From Gigaspora margarita (Eukaryota > Glomeromycota > Glomeromycetes > Diversisporales > Gigasporaceae): DNA of 64,000 nt. The stretch is taken from contig WTPW01000664.1 of the NCBI GenBank assembly GCA_009809945.1, positions 114,975-178,974 of the forward strand, given 5' to 3'. This document shows, one piece after another, positions 1 through 11,611 of this stretch (the first letter of the stretch is position 1; each line of letters begins with the position of its first letter). The translations under genes and the position numbers were made by a program. The notes under the pieces were generated by a model that saw only the letters and a program-made list of their open reading frames with translations, was not told the DNA's origin and ran no database searches.

Positions 1-18
1 AATAATTCTGCCGATTTG

Positions 19-210
19 ATGTATTTTTAGATGCTGAACAAGTTTACTTAGTGCATAAAGTTATAATTAATTAGTAAAAACTTGTGAATCATGAGATTTA
101 ATATAATTTTATTAATAAAATTCTATAAAATCATATGATTCGCAAATTTTTACTAATTAATTCTAACTTCATGTACTAAGTAAACTTGTTCAGCTCCAAA
201 AAAATACATA
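19..210. repeat. Foldback (inverted-repeat) element
   Basis: The left arm, containing GCTGAACAAGTTTACT, is matched in reverse near 150-195 (AGTAAACTTGTTCAGC). The arms are about 80 bp with a short AT-only loop. The arm core AAGTAAACTTGTT recurs in longer foldbacks near 4.0, 29.6, 32.6, 44.8 and 48.0 kb, so this is a short member of a dispersed non-autonomous family. No coding capacity. Confidence 0.75.
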
Positions 211-479
211 TAAATATATTAGACTCAGACCAGTCTGCATACTTCGGATCATATCCAGACTGAATTCATAATTGAGTCTGAGTCTGGTTATTAAAAATTT
301 ATATAGTTATTTTGGGCAATTTTGATTGGCTAATATTACTATATTATATAGCACCTGATAATCCCCCGGACCCCCCCTCCCTAAAAAATCAGGTGATAAA
401 TGTCTCTACCCTTACTGATCTCATCTAATTTGGTGTTTTATTTTTTATTTAAAATATTTGCAATTTACTTTTATTTTTT
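211..479. other. AT-rich spacer with no gene seen
   Basis: It contains a GACTCAGACCAG / CTGAGTCTGG inverted pair (about 228-290) and a short C-rich tract (365-388). No ORF or splice-bounded exon could be supported. Confidence 0.4.
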
Positions 480-484
480 TTTAC

Positions 485-750
485 TTAAACTCATACTATT
501 TTCTTCCTTGCATTAGGAGTTGATATCACTACCTACTACATACTACTTACTGATCCTACCTTCGTAAGCCTAATTTGGTATAGTATTATTTATTTAAGAT
601 ATTCGCAAATATTTGCATTTTACAAACTTACTAATTTCTTCCTTGCAAACACCTTGCATTAGGAGTTGAAATCGTTAACTACTCGTGCTGCTTCTGATCT
701 TGCCTTTGTAAGCCTAATTTTGGTATAGTATTATTTATTTAATTTGTACT
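485..750 (+). repeat. Two tandem exon-like modules of about 135 bp
   Basis: Two copies share TTCTTCCTTGCA, then an acceptor-like TTAG followed by GAGTTGA, about 45 bp of mixed-composition sequence, and a donor-like GTAAGCC before an AT-rich spacer. The enclosed piece of the second copy reads E-L-K-S-L-T-T-R-A-A-S-D-L-A-F. The arrangement looks like duplicated mini-exon plus intron, but no start codon or complete gene could be assembled. Confidence 0.45.
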
Positions 751-835
751 TCTCTAGATGGTTTGTTTTAAATCATATAATCAGGTACATACGTACAAAT
801 GTGTGTTTTTTTATTTTTTATTTTTTTTTTCTCGC

Positions 836-1600
836 AGGCTTGTATAAAAATTTTAATTTTTTTTTCCATTAGAATTCAAACGTGCTAGCAAAGAAAGAAA
901 TATGTAATGAGTGAAGTTTTGGATCCAGGGCTAGAACTATAAAGACAAATAGTTCTAGATTTTTATTTTGTCATGGGTTTTTTTTTGTTTTTCGATTTAT
1001 GTTTTTCTCCTTTCGTAGATTTATGCTTTGTCGGGAATGTGAATTGGAGTCAAGAATAGAACTATAAAGATAAGTACTAGTAGTTCCAGATTTTTTTTTG
1101 ATTTTTTTTTTTGGCCTTTTACTAATGTTTCCTTTCGTATAAGTTTTTACTTTACTAGGAGTTGTAAATAGAGTGCTAGATCAGAGAACTAGAACCATAA
1201 AGATAAGTAGTTCCAGATTTCTCTTTTCTTTATAGGATGTTTTTTCTTTTACTAATAGTTTTCTCTGTAGGTTTATGCTTTGTTGGGAATATAGAGTCGT
1301 GGATGGAACTAAAAGATAAGTGGTTCAGATTCTTTATTCTTTCCATTATTTTTTTTTTGTTTATTAATATTTCTTTCTTTTGCAGGTTTATGCTCTGCAG
1401 AGAATTTGAAATAAACGTGATTCGTGAATTAAGTCCAGACCCGAGAACTGAAACCATAAAGATTCTCTTTTTTTATGGTCTTTTTTTTTCTTTTTCTGGC
1501 TTATACTTCATTGGAAATATGGAATAAAGCCATGAATAGAGTGCTTGGACCCGGGACTGAAACTTTAAAGATAAATAAATTTTACCTTTACTTAACCTTT
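836..1600 (+). repeat. About six degenerate tandem modules resembling mini-exons
   Basis: Units of about 110-130 bp alternate a purine/GC-richer 45-60 bp piece with a T-rich 60-80 bp spacer ending in CTGTAG, TTGCAG or similar. The richer piece usually starts GTTTATGCTTTG and ends ACTATAAAGATAAGTAG. Translated fragments share a consensus like N-R-V-L-G-P-G-T-E-T-I-K-I (for example near 1150, 1420 and 1540). Two overlapping ORFs here (1237-1527 and 1475-1657) simply read through the array. It may be a decayed exon-duplication gene or a satellite. Confidence 0.5.
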
Positions 1601-3700
1601 CAACCCTTTACATATAGTGGATCAGTTCTTTATACAGATCCGAATTTGATATACTAAATCCAGATCCATGATTTTTAAAACCCGTCGAATACCAATTTGT
1701 ATCTGTGGAATACTAAATGCTAACAAAATGCTTTGAAGGTACATAATAATAAATATATATTTTGATTAGAGCTAGGGATCAGGTTAGAATTAGTATATCT
1801 CTAGAAATAGGTTTAGGATTAGAATTAGTATACATTAATAGTATGTAAAAATAAAATATTATAATATATATAAAATAAATATACTTAGCTTTAAATATTT
1901 ATTAATCTTGTGATTCTATATAACCTTTGGATACATATATAAAGCTTCTAAAAATAATTAAAAATTGATAATAAGAAAATAATAAATAAAATTAAAATTG
2001 ATTAAATAAAGTTAAAAATTAAAGTCAAAAAAAAATAATAAATTAAAATAATAATAATAATAATAAAATTAAAATTGAAAAATTTATAAAGATAAAAAAA
2101 AAATAATAATAAAATAATATAATTAAAAAAAAATAACAGTAACAAAATTAAAAATAAACTTTTATATATTAAGTTATAATTTATTATTAAATCTAATTTT
2201 ATTATATTTTTTTATATATTTATATACAGTATATATTATAATTTTAAAGATTTGTTGCTACAAACATATACTAGTTTCTGGTTTCTAATATATACAGTAA
2301 TTAAAAATAATAAATAAAAAAAATAAACTAAACTTTTTTAAATTAATTTATAGTATTATTATAATAATTTAATTTTATTTTATATATTTATAATAATAAA
2401 TATTTATTTATGAATAAATCTATTTGTCACTAGCAGTGACTAGTAATTTGAACTGTTCAAGCTATAATTGGTTAACTAACCCAAACCAATTAAGTTTTGG
2501 TTAACTAGTTGAATAAATGCTTAATTAGTTAAATAGTATAACTGGTTAAGAATCAGTTAAGAAATGTAATTAACATCATAAAAGAGCAAACTCTTAAAAA
2601 TTTCTAAAAAAAAAAAAATAAATAAACATAGTAAACAAGCAAGGTTGAAACAAAAATTTTAATAAAGTCTAAAAATTTCTAAAAGTAAATATGAAGTAAT
2701 TTTAATTGCTTGAAGCAGTTGATACCAAATGTTTAACCAATTAAAATCAATTTTCTTAATTCAAATTACTAGTGCTAATAGTTTTATACCAAAATTAGAT
2801 GTAATGTTATACCTGATTGTATAATGTGAAAACAAAGTGAAAAACCCTGTTTTAAAAAATATCAATAATAACTTAAAATTGTAACTATAAACCTATTTTT
2901 TTCTAGCAAAAAAGAATCCTTATAAAATTTTACTATTTGGTTACTTTTAGCACTAATCCTTTCTCTAACTATACTCTAATTCTAACAATAATAAATTTAA
3001 GCTTGTTTTTATTGTACATTATACAAAGAAGTATCACTACCAGCTTTTTTTTTATTTATTATTTATAATATAAATTTAATATAATAATTATTATATTATA
3101 GTATATATATATACTATGCATTTAAAATTTAGTGCTTTAAATTTATACTAGTTTTTAGTTTCTAGTTAATAAAGAGTTTATGCTCCGGACACATACTAGT
3201 TTCCAGTTCCTAGTATATAAACAAAGTTTGTTTATATAGAATTTTATTTGGTATCTCTGAACTAATTTTAGTAATTTTACCACCTTTAGATTTGTTATAA
3301 TAAGCTCTACAACTTTTAATTAATTAATAAAACTCATTAACTTAGTAAAAAAAACAATTTTTCTTGGATGATAGTAGTATTTCTATTATATTTTGTAGTA
3401 CTAACTTTCTTTTTTTGAATTAATATAGTATGATTGTTTAACAGAATATAGCATAATAGTTAGAATGAACAGAGCATATATGGTTTGTATATATTATATG
3501 TCAAATAATAATCCATATAATATAATAAAAAAGTATAGTATATAATAAAAAAAAAGCTAACAATACTATTTACATAAAATTTTATTAAGACAATTAACTT
3601 TGAGTTACTAACAAAAGTTGTAAAATGAATTAAAAAAATATTAGTTTTATAAGATAACTTTTAATATTTTATTATTAAAATTTTTCTCTATAGTCAAAAT
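1601..3700. other. AT-rich low-complexity tract
   Basis: No coding feature is supported. The stretch 1750-2420 is nearly pure A/T with AATAAT and TTATTA runs. A perfect 14-bp inverted pair (ACTAGTAATTTGAA near 2439 and its complement near 2759) suggests a decayed terminal-inverted-repeat element. Copies of ACTAGTTTCTRGTTTCTA occur near 2270, 3145 and 3195. A module with TAATTTTACC and CTCTACAACTTTTAATTAA near 3265-3320 recurs near 31.3, 43.9 and 47.6 kb. Confidence 0.4.
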
Positions 3701-3705
3701 ACTAG

Positions 3706-4680
3706 GGTTTTTACAAACCCAGATCAATCAAACTTTAGACCAGATTTGGGTTTGATTGGATTTTAAACAAACCCAATCTCAAACTAGCATTAAAAAAATA
3801 TTTGTATTTGATTTGAAGAAAACTTTTTAGTTAAATTTGAGTTTGGTTTGGGTTTGAGTTTGAAGTTTGCAAACTAGTTTGAGTTTAAATACTATATATT
3901 GCTAAAAATAAGCCATCTTTGAAAATAAACTACTTCTCTTTTTTGGTCAAAAAATACTAAAATATCATTGATTCAAAAATAAGCTAACTACGATTGATAA
4001 AAGTTTCTATATAGTAAAATCTAAATATTACTAAGCAATCAATTAAAGTCACTTAAGTAAACTTATTTGGAAGATCAAAAAATACATATACTATAAAATT
4101 TACAACAAAATTAAAGAACTTTTTATTTATTGGATTTTAATATTTACATTCAATGAAGAGATTAAAATTTTATTAACAAAATATATTTGTTGTATATAAA
4201 AATTAAAAGTCAAATAATAACAAGTACTCCTATTTTGATAAAACTTTCAGGATATAAGTACTAATAATAGATTTACATAGTAGTATTTAGATTTACTATG
4301 TAACTACTATTGGTGATTGACCAAAAAATTAATTTTATTTAAAAATAAATAACTCCAGATTTTTTGTTTCAAAATTATTCAAAAAAGTAGCTTATTTTTG
4401 GAAACATATAGTATTTTAAACAAGTTTACTTAAATACAAAATTAGAATTAAGAAACTTGTTTAAAATATAAAAATATATTTATATTATTCAAACTCAAAC
4501 TAGTTTACAAACTTCAAATCAAACTCAAATCAAACTTAATTAGTTTGAATTTGATTATTTTTTATTTAAGTTTGGTTTGATTTCAAACTTTATAAAATTT
4601 GTAGTTTGAGTTTGGTTTGATTTAGGATTTGATTAAACTCAAATCAAACCTGAATTAAACTTCAGATCCCTATAAAATAC
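3706..4680. repeat. Nested foldback: TTTGA-rich arms around an AGCTTATTTT element
   Basis: The outer arms (3710-3885 and 4490-4670) are runs of GTTTGAGTTTGG-type sequence in opposite orientation. Between them, about 3893-4420, lies a foldback whose ends read AAAAATAAGC and GCTTATTTTTGG and whose middle carries the dispersed AAGTAAACTTATT / GATCAAAAAATACATA core. No coding sequence. Confidence 0.55.
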
Positions 4681-5288
4681 ATATGCAAAAAAGTGATTTA
4701 CAAAGAAATATTGATATTTTCGAATGAAAAAAACTATTTTAAAACAAAAATTAAACCAAATAACTTGAAATTTTAGAAAGAAAATTTTATTTGGTTATCT
4801 ATTACTTTTATTAGTATACAGTAACTTGTTTTATTTGAACTTGTGAAAATCAGTATAGTACTATAATTTTTTATTCTCTTTATTACAGAAAAATCCAAAT
4901 CTAGAAGCTAAATGAAATATATATATATTTGTTAATATTTGTTTATTTTTAAAAAAATTTTAACTGAGAATAGCTGAATTTTATATCTATCAATTTATTT
5001 AGTAGCATTTTGAAGAGTTTATTTTAAGAAAGTTTTTCTGAATATAGTGTAAATTAAGTGAAAAATTTGTGAAAACATAGATATTTAAATTTACAAAAAC
5101 CTCAATATCTTTGCAAGTTTCTAAGAATTTTTTGTAACAATTAAGATCCTATTAGTTGAAAATATGCATTTCAAGTTTGATTAGTAAAAGTTTTTAAATT
5201 AATATAGTAGAATTTTTTACAAATCATCACCAAATATTACTAGATTAACAGGAACTGTTGTGAGTCTGAAGCAAATATGTATAAATAA
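4681..5288. other. AT-rich spacer with no gene seen
   Basis: No ORF, splice-bounded exon or clear repeat could be supported here. Confidence 0.35.
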
Positions 5289-5600
5289 TAATCAGAAGTC
5301 TAGTATGGTCCATAACAGCCAATCACAGTATAGTCACGTAGTGGACAGACAGACATTTTTTAAATCAAAGGTCTAGTGTGGACCATAATAGCCAATCACC
5401 AATAAGTCACAAAGTTACATGCCAGACAGATGGACATTTTTCAAATATAAGGTCTAGTGTGGACCATAGCAGCCAATCACCAACAAGTCACATGCTGAAC
5501 AGATGGACATTTTTCAAATCAAAGGTCTAGTATGGACCAAGTATGAACCATAATAGCCAATCACCAACAAGTTACATGCTGGACAGATGGATATTTTTTA
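5289..5600. repeat. Four tandem repeats of about 75-82 bp
   Basis: Each unit carries GGTCTAGTGTGGACCATA, AGCCAATCACCAA, GTCACATGC and GACAGATGGACATTTTT. Units begin near 5293, 5370, 5451 and 5524. The repeated CCAAT core and the GGTCTAG...GGACC dyad are notable, but no neighbouring promoter or gene was identified. Confidence 0.7.
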
Positions 5601-6231
5601 ACTTTTACATATACATATAAGTTCTCGCTACGCTTCAGACAATTATATAGTTAGATTTAAGCTTTGTAAAGACTGATATATATCATTATTTAGAATAAAT
5701 TTTAAAACAACATGTATCAATTTTAAATCTAGAGAAATTGTAAAATAATATGCAATATTTATTATACAAAAATATTTTTAATAAATCTAGAAGTTATAAT
5801 TTAGTTTTTAGCAAATTACTATAAAATTTATATATAATAATTCAACTTTTAGCAAATTTACTGCATTTTAGAAATAGCAAAAACTTTTAAATTTATACAA
5901 ATCAGTTATGATTTATATATAAGAGATGTCTGGAATTCTCACATTTTTTTTAAAAAAAATAAAATATACTTTTCTAAAAAAAAAAAAAAAAACATAAACA
6001 CTTCTTAAAAAAAAACATAAACACTTTTTTTTTAAAAAAAAAAAAACCAATTTTTCTAAAAAAAAATTTAATTTTTACTTTATATTTTTTATTAGCATAT
6101 TTTAAATATAAGATTTATAAACATTATCTTATTAGTATAATTTTATATATACTCTAATTAGCTGTTTTAAAAATAATTCTTTTATCCAAAACCTACTTTT
6201 TAAATATAATTTTTTTTTAAAAAAAGATTCT
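5601..6231. other. AT-rich and homopolymer tract
   Basis: It contains long A and T runs (5950-6065) with two ACATAAACACTT repeats. No gene is supported. Confidence 0.4.
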
Positions 6232-6330
6232 ATAGTTCTGTGGGTTAATAGTATAGTGGTTGCACTCTTGGGATACTAGCCGATTGTAATCATAAGATCA
6301 CCAGTTTAAGTTCTACTAGAAAACAAAAAA
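6232..6330 (+). mobile_element. tRNA-derived SINE head
   Basis: GGGTTAATAGTATAGTGGTT resembles a Pol III A box and CCAGTTTAAGTTCTACT a decayed B box about 35 bp later. The same head, AGTTCTCTGGGCTGATAGC plus ATAGTGGTT, occurs at 46462, so this is a SINE family rather than a tRNA gene. The 3' end could not be fixed. Confidence 0.55.
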
Positions 6331-6740
6331 ATTAACTATATGAGGTTAGAAGATAGATAAGCTAAACTAGAATGCTAGAACTACAATCAATATCTCAATC
6401 ATAAGAAAAATTACTTTTGGTAAAATCTAGCTACATTAAAAGTTTGAATACTTTTGGTAAAATTCTGGTTGAAAAAAATATCACTTTAAAAAAAGAAAAG
6501 AAGAACACCTCTGGTAAAATTCTGGTTAAAAAAAAAAACTTGAAAAGTTCCAATTAAATCCTCTAGTTGTAAATAAGTCAACCAGTTAAATCTGATTAGA
6601 AACAATAAGAACTTAGAATAGCTATTACAAGTACAGTAATAGTACATATAAATCTTAAAAAGAAAAAAAGTATTAAATGTACAAATAGATGATCTGGCTA
6701 GTGGGTCATATAAATTAAGAAACTGTGGACTTGAAAGCAG
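6331..6740. other. AT-rich spacer, possibly the SINE body
   Basis: Contains three weak repeats of TTTTGGTAAAATTCTGGTT (about 6415-6525). No coding evidence. Confidence 0.3.
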
Positions 6741-6749
6741 GGTTTTACA

Positions 6750-7200
6750 TAGTAATACAAAAAATATTGATATATATATATATATATATCAATATAAATC
6801 GATATTTTTAGGCCAAATTATAGAGAAATCAATATTTTTACAATTTTTTATACAGTGTAACTACACCACTTTGGGCAAAATTAAAAGTACAATTGGGCTA
6901 GACAATATGAATTTGACCAATCTAAACTGTTGGCAGGTTTCAGAAATATAAACAATCAACTAACAAAATTTCTGTTAACTTCTTGAAAAATATGAACTTA
7001 GGGACACAGAAAAATATTGATATATATAGGTCAATATAAATCGATATTTCCACTTTAGGCAAAATTAAAAGTATGATTTGGGCTAAACAATATGAATTTG
7101 GCCAATCTAAACTGTTAGCAGGTTTTGAAGATGTAGATAATCAACTAACACAATTTCTGTTAACTTTCTAAAAAACATGAACTTAGATGTTGATTATGTT
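6750..7200. repeat. Tandem duplication of about 245 bp
   Basis: The block with AATATTGATATATA, AATCGATATTT, GCAAAATTAAAAGTA, CAATATGAATTTG, CCAATCTAAACTGTT and TTTCTGTTAACTT occurs at about 6755-6995 and again at 7005-7195, with scattered differences. The start includes a (TA)n microsatellite. Confidence 0.65.
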
Positions 7201-7429
7201 ATTTAATGTTATACCAAATCTTAAATTCTTATTGGTCAATTATGGCATATTGATATAAATCAATATTTTTGACCAAATCGATATAAATTTTTGCTAAATC
7301 AAATTGATATTTTTCTAGGTCCCTGGTCCTACACCATGGGGCCAGGGGCCCAGAATGTCAATTGACAGACTTAATACACATGATACTACTAGCATAGTAA
7401 TATAAAAATTGATCTTAATAAAAAGAGTG

Positions 7430-8178
7430 GCAATAGCACCTTGGCCTTATGGTCAAGAAATTTTAAAAAAAGGCTCTATATTAGCAATTTTTCAAATATG
7501 ATCTCATATAGATTGTTTGGGGTTCTGTTGGAATTAATAAAAGTTGAAGAAAGAGTAAAGCATAATATAATTAAATTCTGTATCCAATAGAATCACTTTG
7601 AGGTTTTTCCTTATGGAATTTTTTTGATATTATAGTAAAAACCTAACCAAGTTAAAAATTTTTATTGTTGTAAACTAAGAACTGCCCAATACAAGTAATG
7701 TTATATATGTTCAATGTTTCTTTAAGTGCTTTTTGAATGTGCAAGAATGGTTGGTTTGACCAATATTTCTAGTAATTTGTAGAGGATAGCCCATTCAAGT
7801 AAAGTTGGGAAAACTGAAAATCTAATATATAGGATGTTATTATAAATTGGCCAGTGTGAGTATACAATTGTGAACAAGAAAAAAAAGGTAGTAATTCTAA
7901 CAGTATAGAGATATCTATTGCAGTGGCATTTTGTAATTGTTGAAGTTGTAGTTTGAGATAGAAGGTTGAGAAATTCAGATGATTTAAGCTTTTTAGAAAA
8001 ATAGATGCTAAAGTTAACAGTTGTGCTTGGGCTATATTAGTCAGAGTATAGATTTCAAGACAAAAAAGAAAAAATTAGGTATGATTCCAAGCTAATCTTT
8101 CTTTATATTTGATTAAGTTAGTGCAGATTTTTGTTAGGAAAGGCAACTAGGAAGAATGAAGATAGGAGGAGTTTAGCT
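7430..8178 (-). pseudogene. Degenerate protein-coding relic, unidentified
   Basis: Read on the minus strand, the frame is open for 101 codons (8074-7772) without a stop. It contains no methionine, so an ATG-based ORF search misses it. Reading from 8177 to about 7610 meets only six stops, few for DNA this AT-rich. The peptide contains pieces such as T-N-I-A-Q-A-Q-L-L-T-L-A-S and L-Y-L-N-G-L-S-S-T-N-Y, followed by K-Y-W-S-N-Q-P-F. Composition (leucine, glutamine, serine) and codon use look like real protein. The phrase N-G-L-S-S-T-N-Y resembles segments I associate with reverse-transcriptase-type repeat proteins of this fungal group, but that is a weak impression. I do not assign a function. 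Confidence 0.5.
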
Positions 8179-8438
8179 TAATATCTTATTTATTTAGCTT
8201 TATATAAATTTTTAAAAGTATTTACAGTATTATAGTAGGCCACTGTATATAAAGAACTTTCAATATAAAAAAAACAGACACAAAAGATAATGAAATTATG
8301 TAGGATGTATGACTGCGTAGATATTTATGGGATTACTATACATTTTATTAGATTTATTAATAATATCATATATATATATATTTATAAAGATTACCATCGA
8401 TACTTCATTATTCATGTTGACAGATTGAATTTCTCTGT
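8179..8438. other. 3' flank of kinase relic A
   Basis: Resembles, in inverse orientation, the 3' flanks of the other kinase copies (22813-22990 and 54119-54300), including AATATCTACG, TACATTTTATT and TTGAATTTCTCTG. It is therefore part of the duplicated unit. Confidence 0.5.
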
Positions 8439-9523
8439 TTAATTAATGATATCAAGTATGTATTCAGTATATATTGCATGTGGATTTGTTTCCTTCATAC
8501 ATGAAAAAGGTATGAATTCTGAAAAAGAAATTTTTTTATCCCATAACTTTTGGGTAATAAAATCTAGATCATTCATGATTTTATTTGCAGTTGGCCACTT
8601 TGAAGGAATATAATTCCAACATTTCTCTATTAAATCAATTAATTCTTGTAGAGTGCCATCAATAAACTTGGGACGAAGACCATCAATAATCTCTAAAATA
8701 AGGAATGCATCGTGTTCTCGATCATAAAAAGGTTTACAACCACTAATCACTTCCCATATAATCATTCCTAAACAATAAATATCAGATTGTTTGGTATAAT
8801 GACCGTGCTCTAACAACTCAGGAGCAACATATGGAATTATACCATAAATTTGATTATGATTATAAGACATATCTGCTAGCTTGCTTACACCAAAATCACA
8901 TATTTAGCACAACCACCATCATTAATAGTATGTTTCCACTATGGAAATCACAGTGAATTGATGAAGATTCATAAGATTCCAAGCTATAAATTTTAATATA
9001 TTCAATTTTTCTTGCTATGATAAAATGTTGATATTGTTTAAAAGAAAATGATGTAAATCCCCGTGTAGTGCTAATTTCATGACAATTTTAAACTTTTTAG
9101 TTTTTGGATCTCGACTGATGCCATAAATTTCCTGGAAATGTAAATCAAAGAAATTTTTTCCGCAACGAGTATAGACCATTAATAAATAAATAAAATTAAA
9201 AAAAAATCAAACAACAATAGTTAATTTATATGTTTCTAATTACTAACCTCATTTAAAAAGGCAGAGTCCATATTTTTAGTATCTTCAATAATTTTAAGAA
9301 CAACGTCAATTTCACTTTCATGATCAAATTTCCAGGTTGCTTTATAGATTGCGCTAAATCCTCCTTTATTGATACAAGTAAGATTGGTGAATTGATCGAA
9401 TGGAATTTTAAACATGAAGGTCGAATGTTCACTATCATGAGTATGTACCCCTTTGATAAAATCATCAATCAATTTATTATCAAATAATACTTTGTTGTAA
9501 TGAATGTTTCGATGTACATTCAT
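8439..9523 (-). pseudogene. Protein kinase relic A (tyrosine-kinase-like family)
   Basis: Paralogue of the intact kinase at 53004. Exon 1 (9523-9248, 92 codons) is open and carries INKGGFSAIYKATW and the V-V-L-K lysine, with a good donor (GTTAGT, 9247-9242). The intron's acceptor AG is gone: the sequence before the expected exon 2 start (9182) reads TTTATTTA. Exon 2 has a TGG-to-TAG stop at 9015-9017, a 10-bp deletion near 8957 removing codons just before the HCD catalytic loop, and two 1-bp deletions near 8930 and 8905. The net loss of 12 bp puts the tail back in frame, so 8870-8439 is open as MSYNHNQ through APE-like APELLE, SDIYCLG and the C-terminus. A cryptic CCAG at 9133-9132 would be phase-compatible but cannot rescue the later lesions. 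Confidence 0.9.
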
Positions 9524-11180
9524 ATTATAGAAGCTTTAAACTCGCAATTGCCTTTTTTAATGACAAATATTATAATTTTATAAAATCGAATTTATATATT
9601 TGTAAGTGGGAGCCGAATTTAAGTTATTCAGAATTATAGAAGTTGGAATTAATGTGAAGGTTAAATTTTTTTTTATCATATTTCAATTTAAAGAGATCCC
9701 GAATTAATTTTGATCCTACTTCACTCATAACATATACAAGTCTCTAATTTTGACTGTAATGCTATACACATGCAGATTTTACTACAATAAAAATCAAGAA
9801 TTTTTTAGGCTAACTATAAAATTTGATCGCTAACGCTAATTGCAGCATAATCTCTATGATCAAATATAATAATTTTGGTGCCAATTTTGGCTTACACAAA
9901 AAAGAATGCATGCATATGATATTTTTAATTTTTAAATCTTAAATAAGACATACAAGCCTTTTGACTGTAATGATATACACATCCGAAGATTTTGATTTTT
10001 TACACATAGTTTTAGCGCGCATGAAGAAAATTAATGCATGCATACAGTATCGTTTGATACTCCTTAGATCAAAAATCACAATTATAGTAAATACGTTATA
10101 AACAAAATTAGAGATGTCATATTACCTGCCAAAATCGGAAAATATTGCTGTATTTTATTATTTTGTTATCATTTCTGTAAATTGGAAACTAAAAACTTAT
10201 TCTATTATAGATGTAAAAAAAAAAAAAAACTAAAAAGATTATTTAAAGAATAAGAAAAAGTTTTTTTTTTTAATTCTACTATATGAAATCGTAAGTTGGC
10301 ATAAAAAGACTTTAAAAAAATTTTATGTTTTGTACATTTGTTTACAAAAAAGAATTAATGCATATATGGCGTTACATTCCAGTTTCTTAGTTCATACGGA
10401 ATCAAAATAATCAATTCCGATACTCATAGCATTGTCAATTTCGTGTGACGGGAATAAAAGAAATGCATCATATGCATCATTAATTCTTGTGGAATAAAAG
10501 AAGTGCATCATTATCCATGCATTATTTATTTATTATTTGCTAGAAACTTGTTAATAATAATTACTTATGATAAATCATTTAAAATGACCACCAAAATATA
10601 AATAAATGAATATACCGATCGTCGATGTCGTGTGACAGGAATAAAAGAGAAGTGCGAAATAAAAGAAGTGCATCATATGCATGCATTAATTCCTGCGGCC
10701 AAAATCTTACAAAAATTTGCTATGCTGAATTAGCTTAGCCGAAAAAAAAAAAATCTTTTAATTCAGCTATAGCAAATCTTTGTATGTATAACATTATAGA
10801 AAAATTAGATATTATACTGCCTGTCAAAATCAGAAAATATTGCTGCATTTATTATATGCAAGGGTTTTCTATAAAATTTTTAATGCAAGGATTTTTTATA
10901 ACAGATCTTTAATGCTAATGTACGGTTTTTTTTTTTTTTCATACAAGATTTATCCCTGTCCTTTAATGTATTAATTTTGTTATTATCACTGTAAATTGAA
11001 AACTAAGATAACCATTATAGGACATCGAACCTTATTCTATTTTTAAATATAAAAAAAAATTTTTTTATATAAAATTCGCTTAATAAATAACTCGTAACGG
11101 CACCTACCGCATAATGTAATAATATATATATTTTTTGTTTAAGAATTTTCCTTAAGTGGGATGGTTACATTCGGTGAATC
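9524..11180 (-). other. Upstream region of kinase relic A (duplicated)
   Basis: No gene of its own. In inverse orientation it matches about 50560-52990 upstream of kinase C and partly 21240-21693 upstream of relic B. Shared pieces include GCACCTACCGCATAATG (11101 / 51545), GTGGGATGGTTACATTCGG (11157 / 50570) and several GCATGCATATGATGCA blocks with CTTTTATTCC nearby. The 40 bp directly before the ATG, including GGCAATT, CGAGTTTAAAGC and TTCTATAAT, is nearly identical in all three copies and is the best candidate for core promoter and leader. Confidence 0.6.
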
Positions 11181-11611
11181 CAGAATTTTCTTGATTTGAT
11201 AATTAAAATTAAACATAATACCGGTATGTACCATACATACATGCAGTACATAGATAAAAATATTTATTATTATTTCCGTCTTAAATGCAATTTGGACATA
11301 TAAAAATTTATTTGGTCTATGTCCAAAACTGCATTAAGGCTTAATCTTGTCGTTAATGTTCGGACGACTATCAAAAACGCTGTGACGTCATGGCGTAGCC
11401 GAATCAAAATTACAGCTGCCCCATAAGGAGGCTATTGCCAAAAAAAAAAAAAAAAATTTTCGGCCAAATTATAATTTTGAAGATCATCGGTCTAAATGAA
11501 GTTAATGCAGGCCAACTGTCTAATTAGGTGGCAGTGTTATAAATTCAAAAAATTTTTATTGGCGCAAACGCAAAAAAAAAACGCATAAAAAAAAATTTTA
11601 TATGCGCGTTA

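Noticed and set aside
6236..6320. Possible tRNA gene
   Set aside because: A-box-like and weak B-box motifs are present, but no cloverleaf with matched acceptor stem could be drawn, and the same head recurs at 46462; better as SINE.
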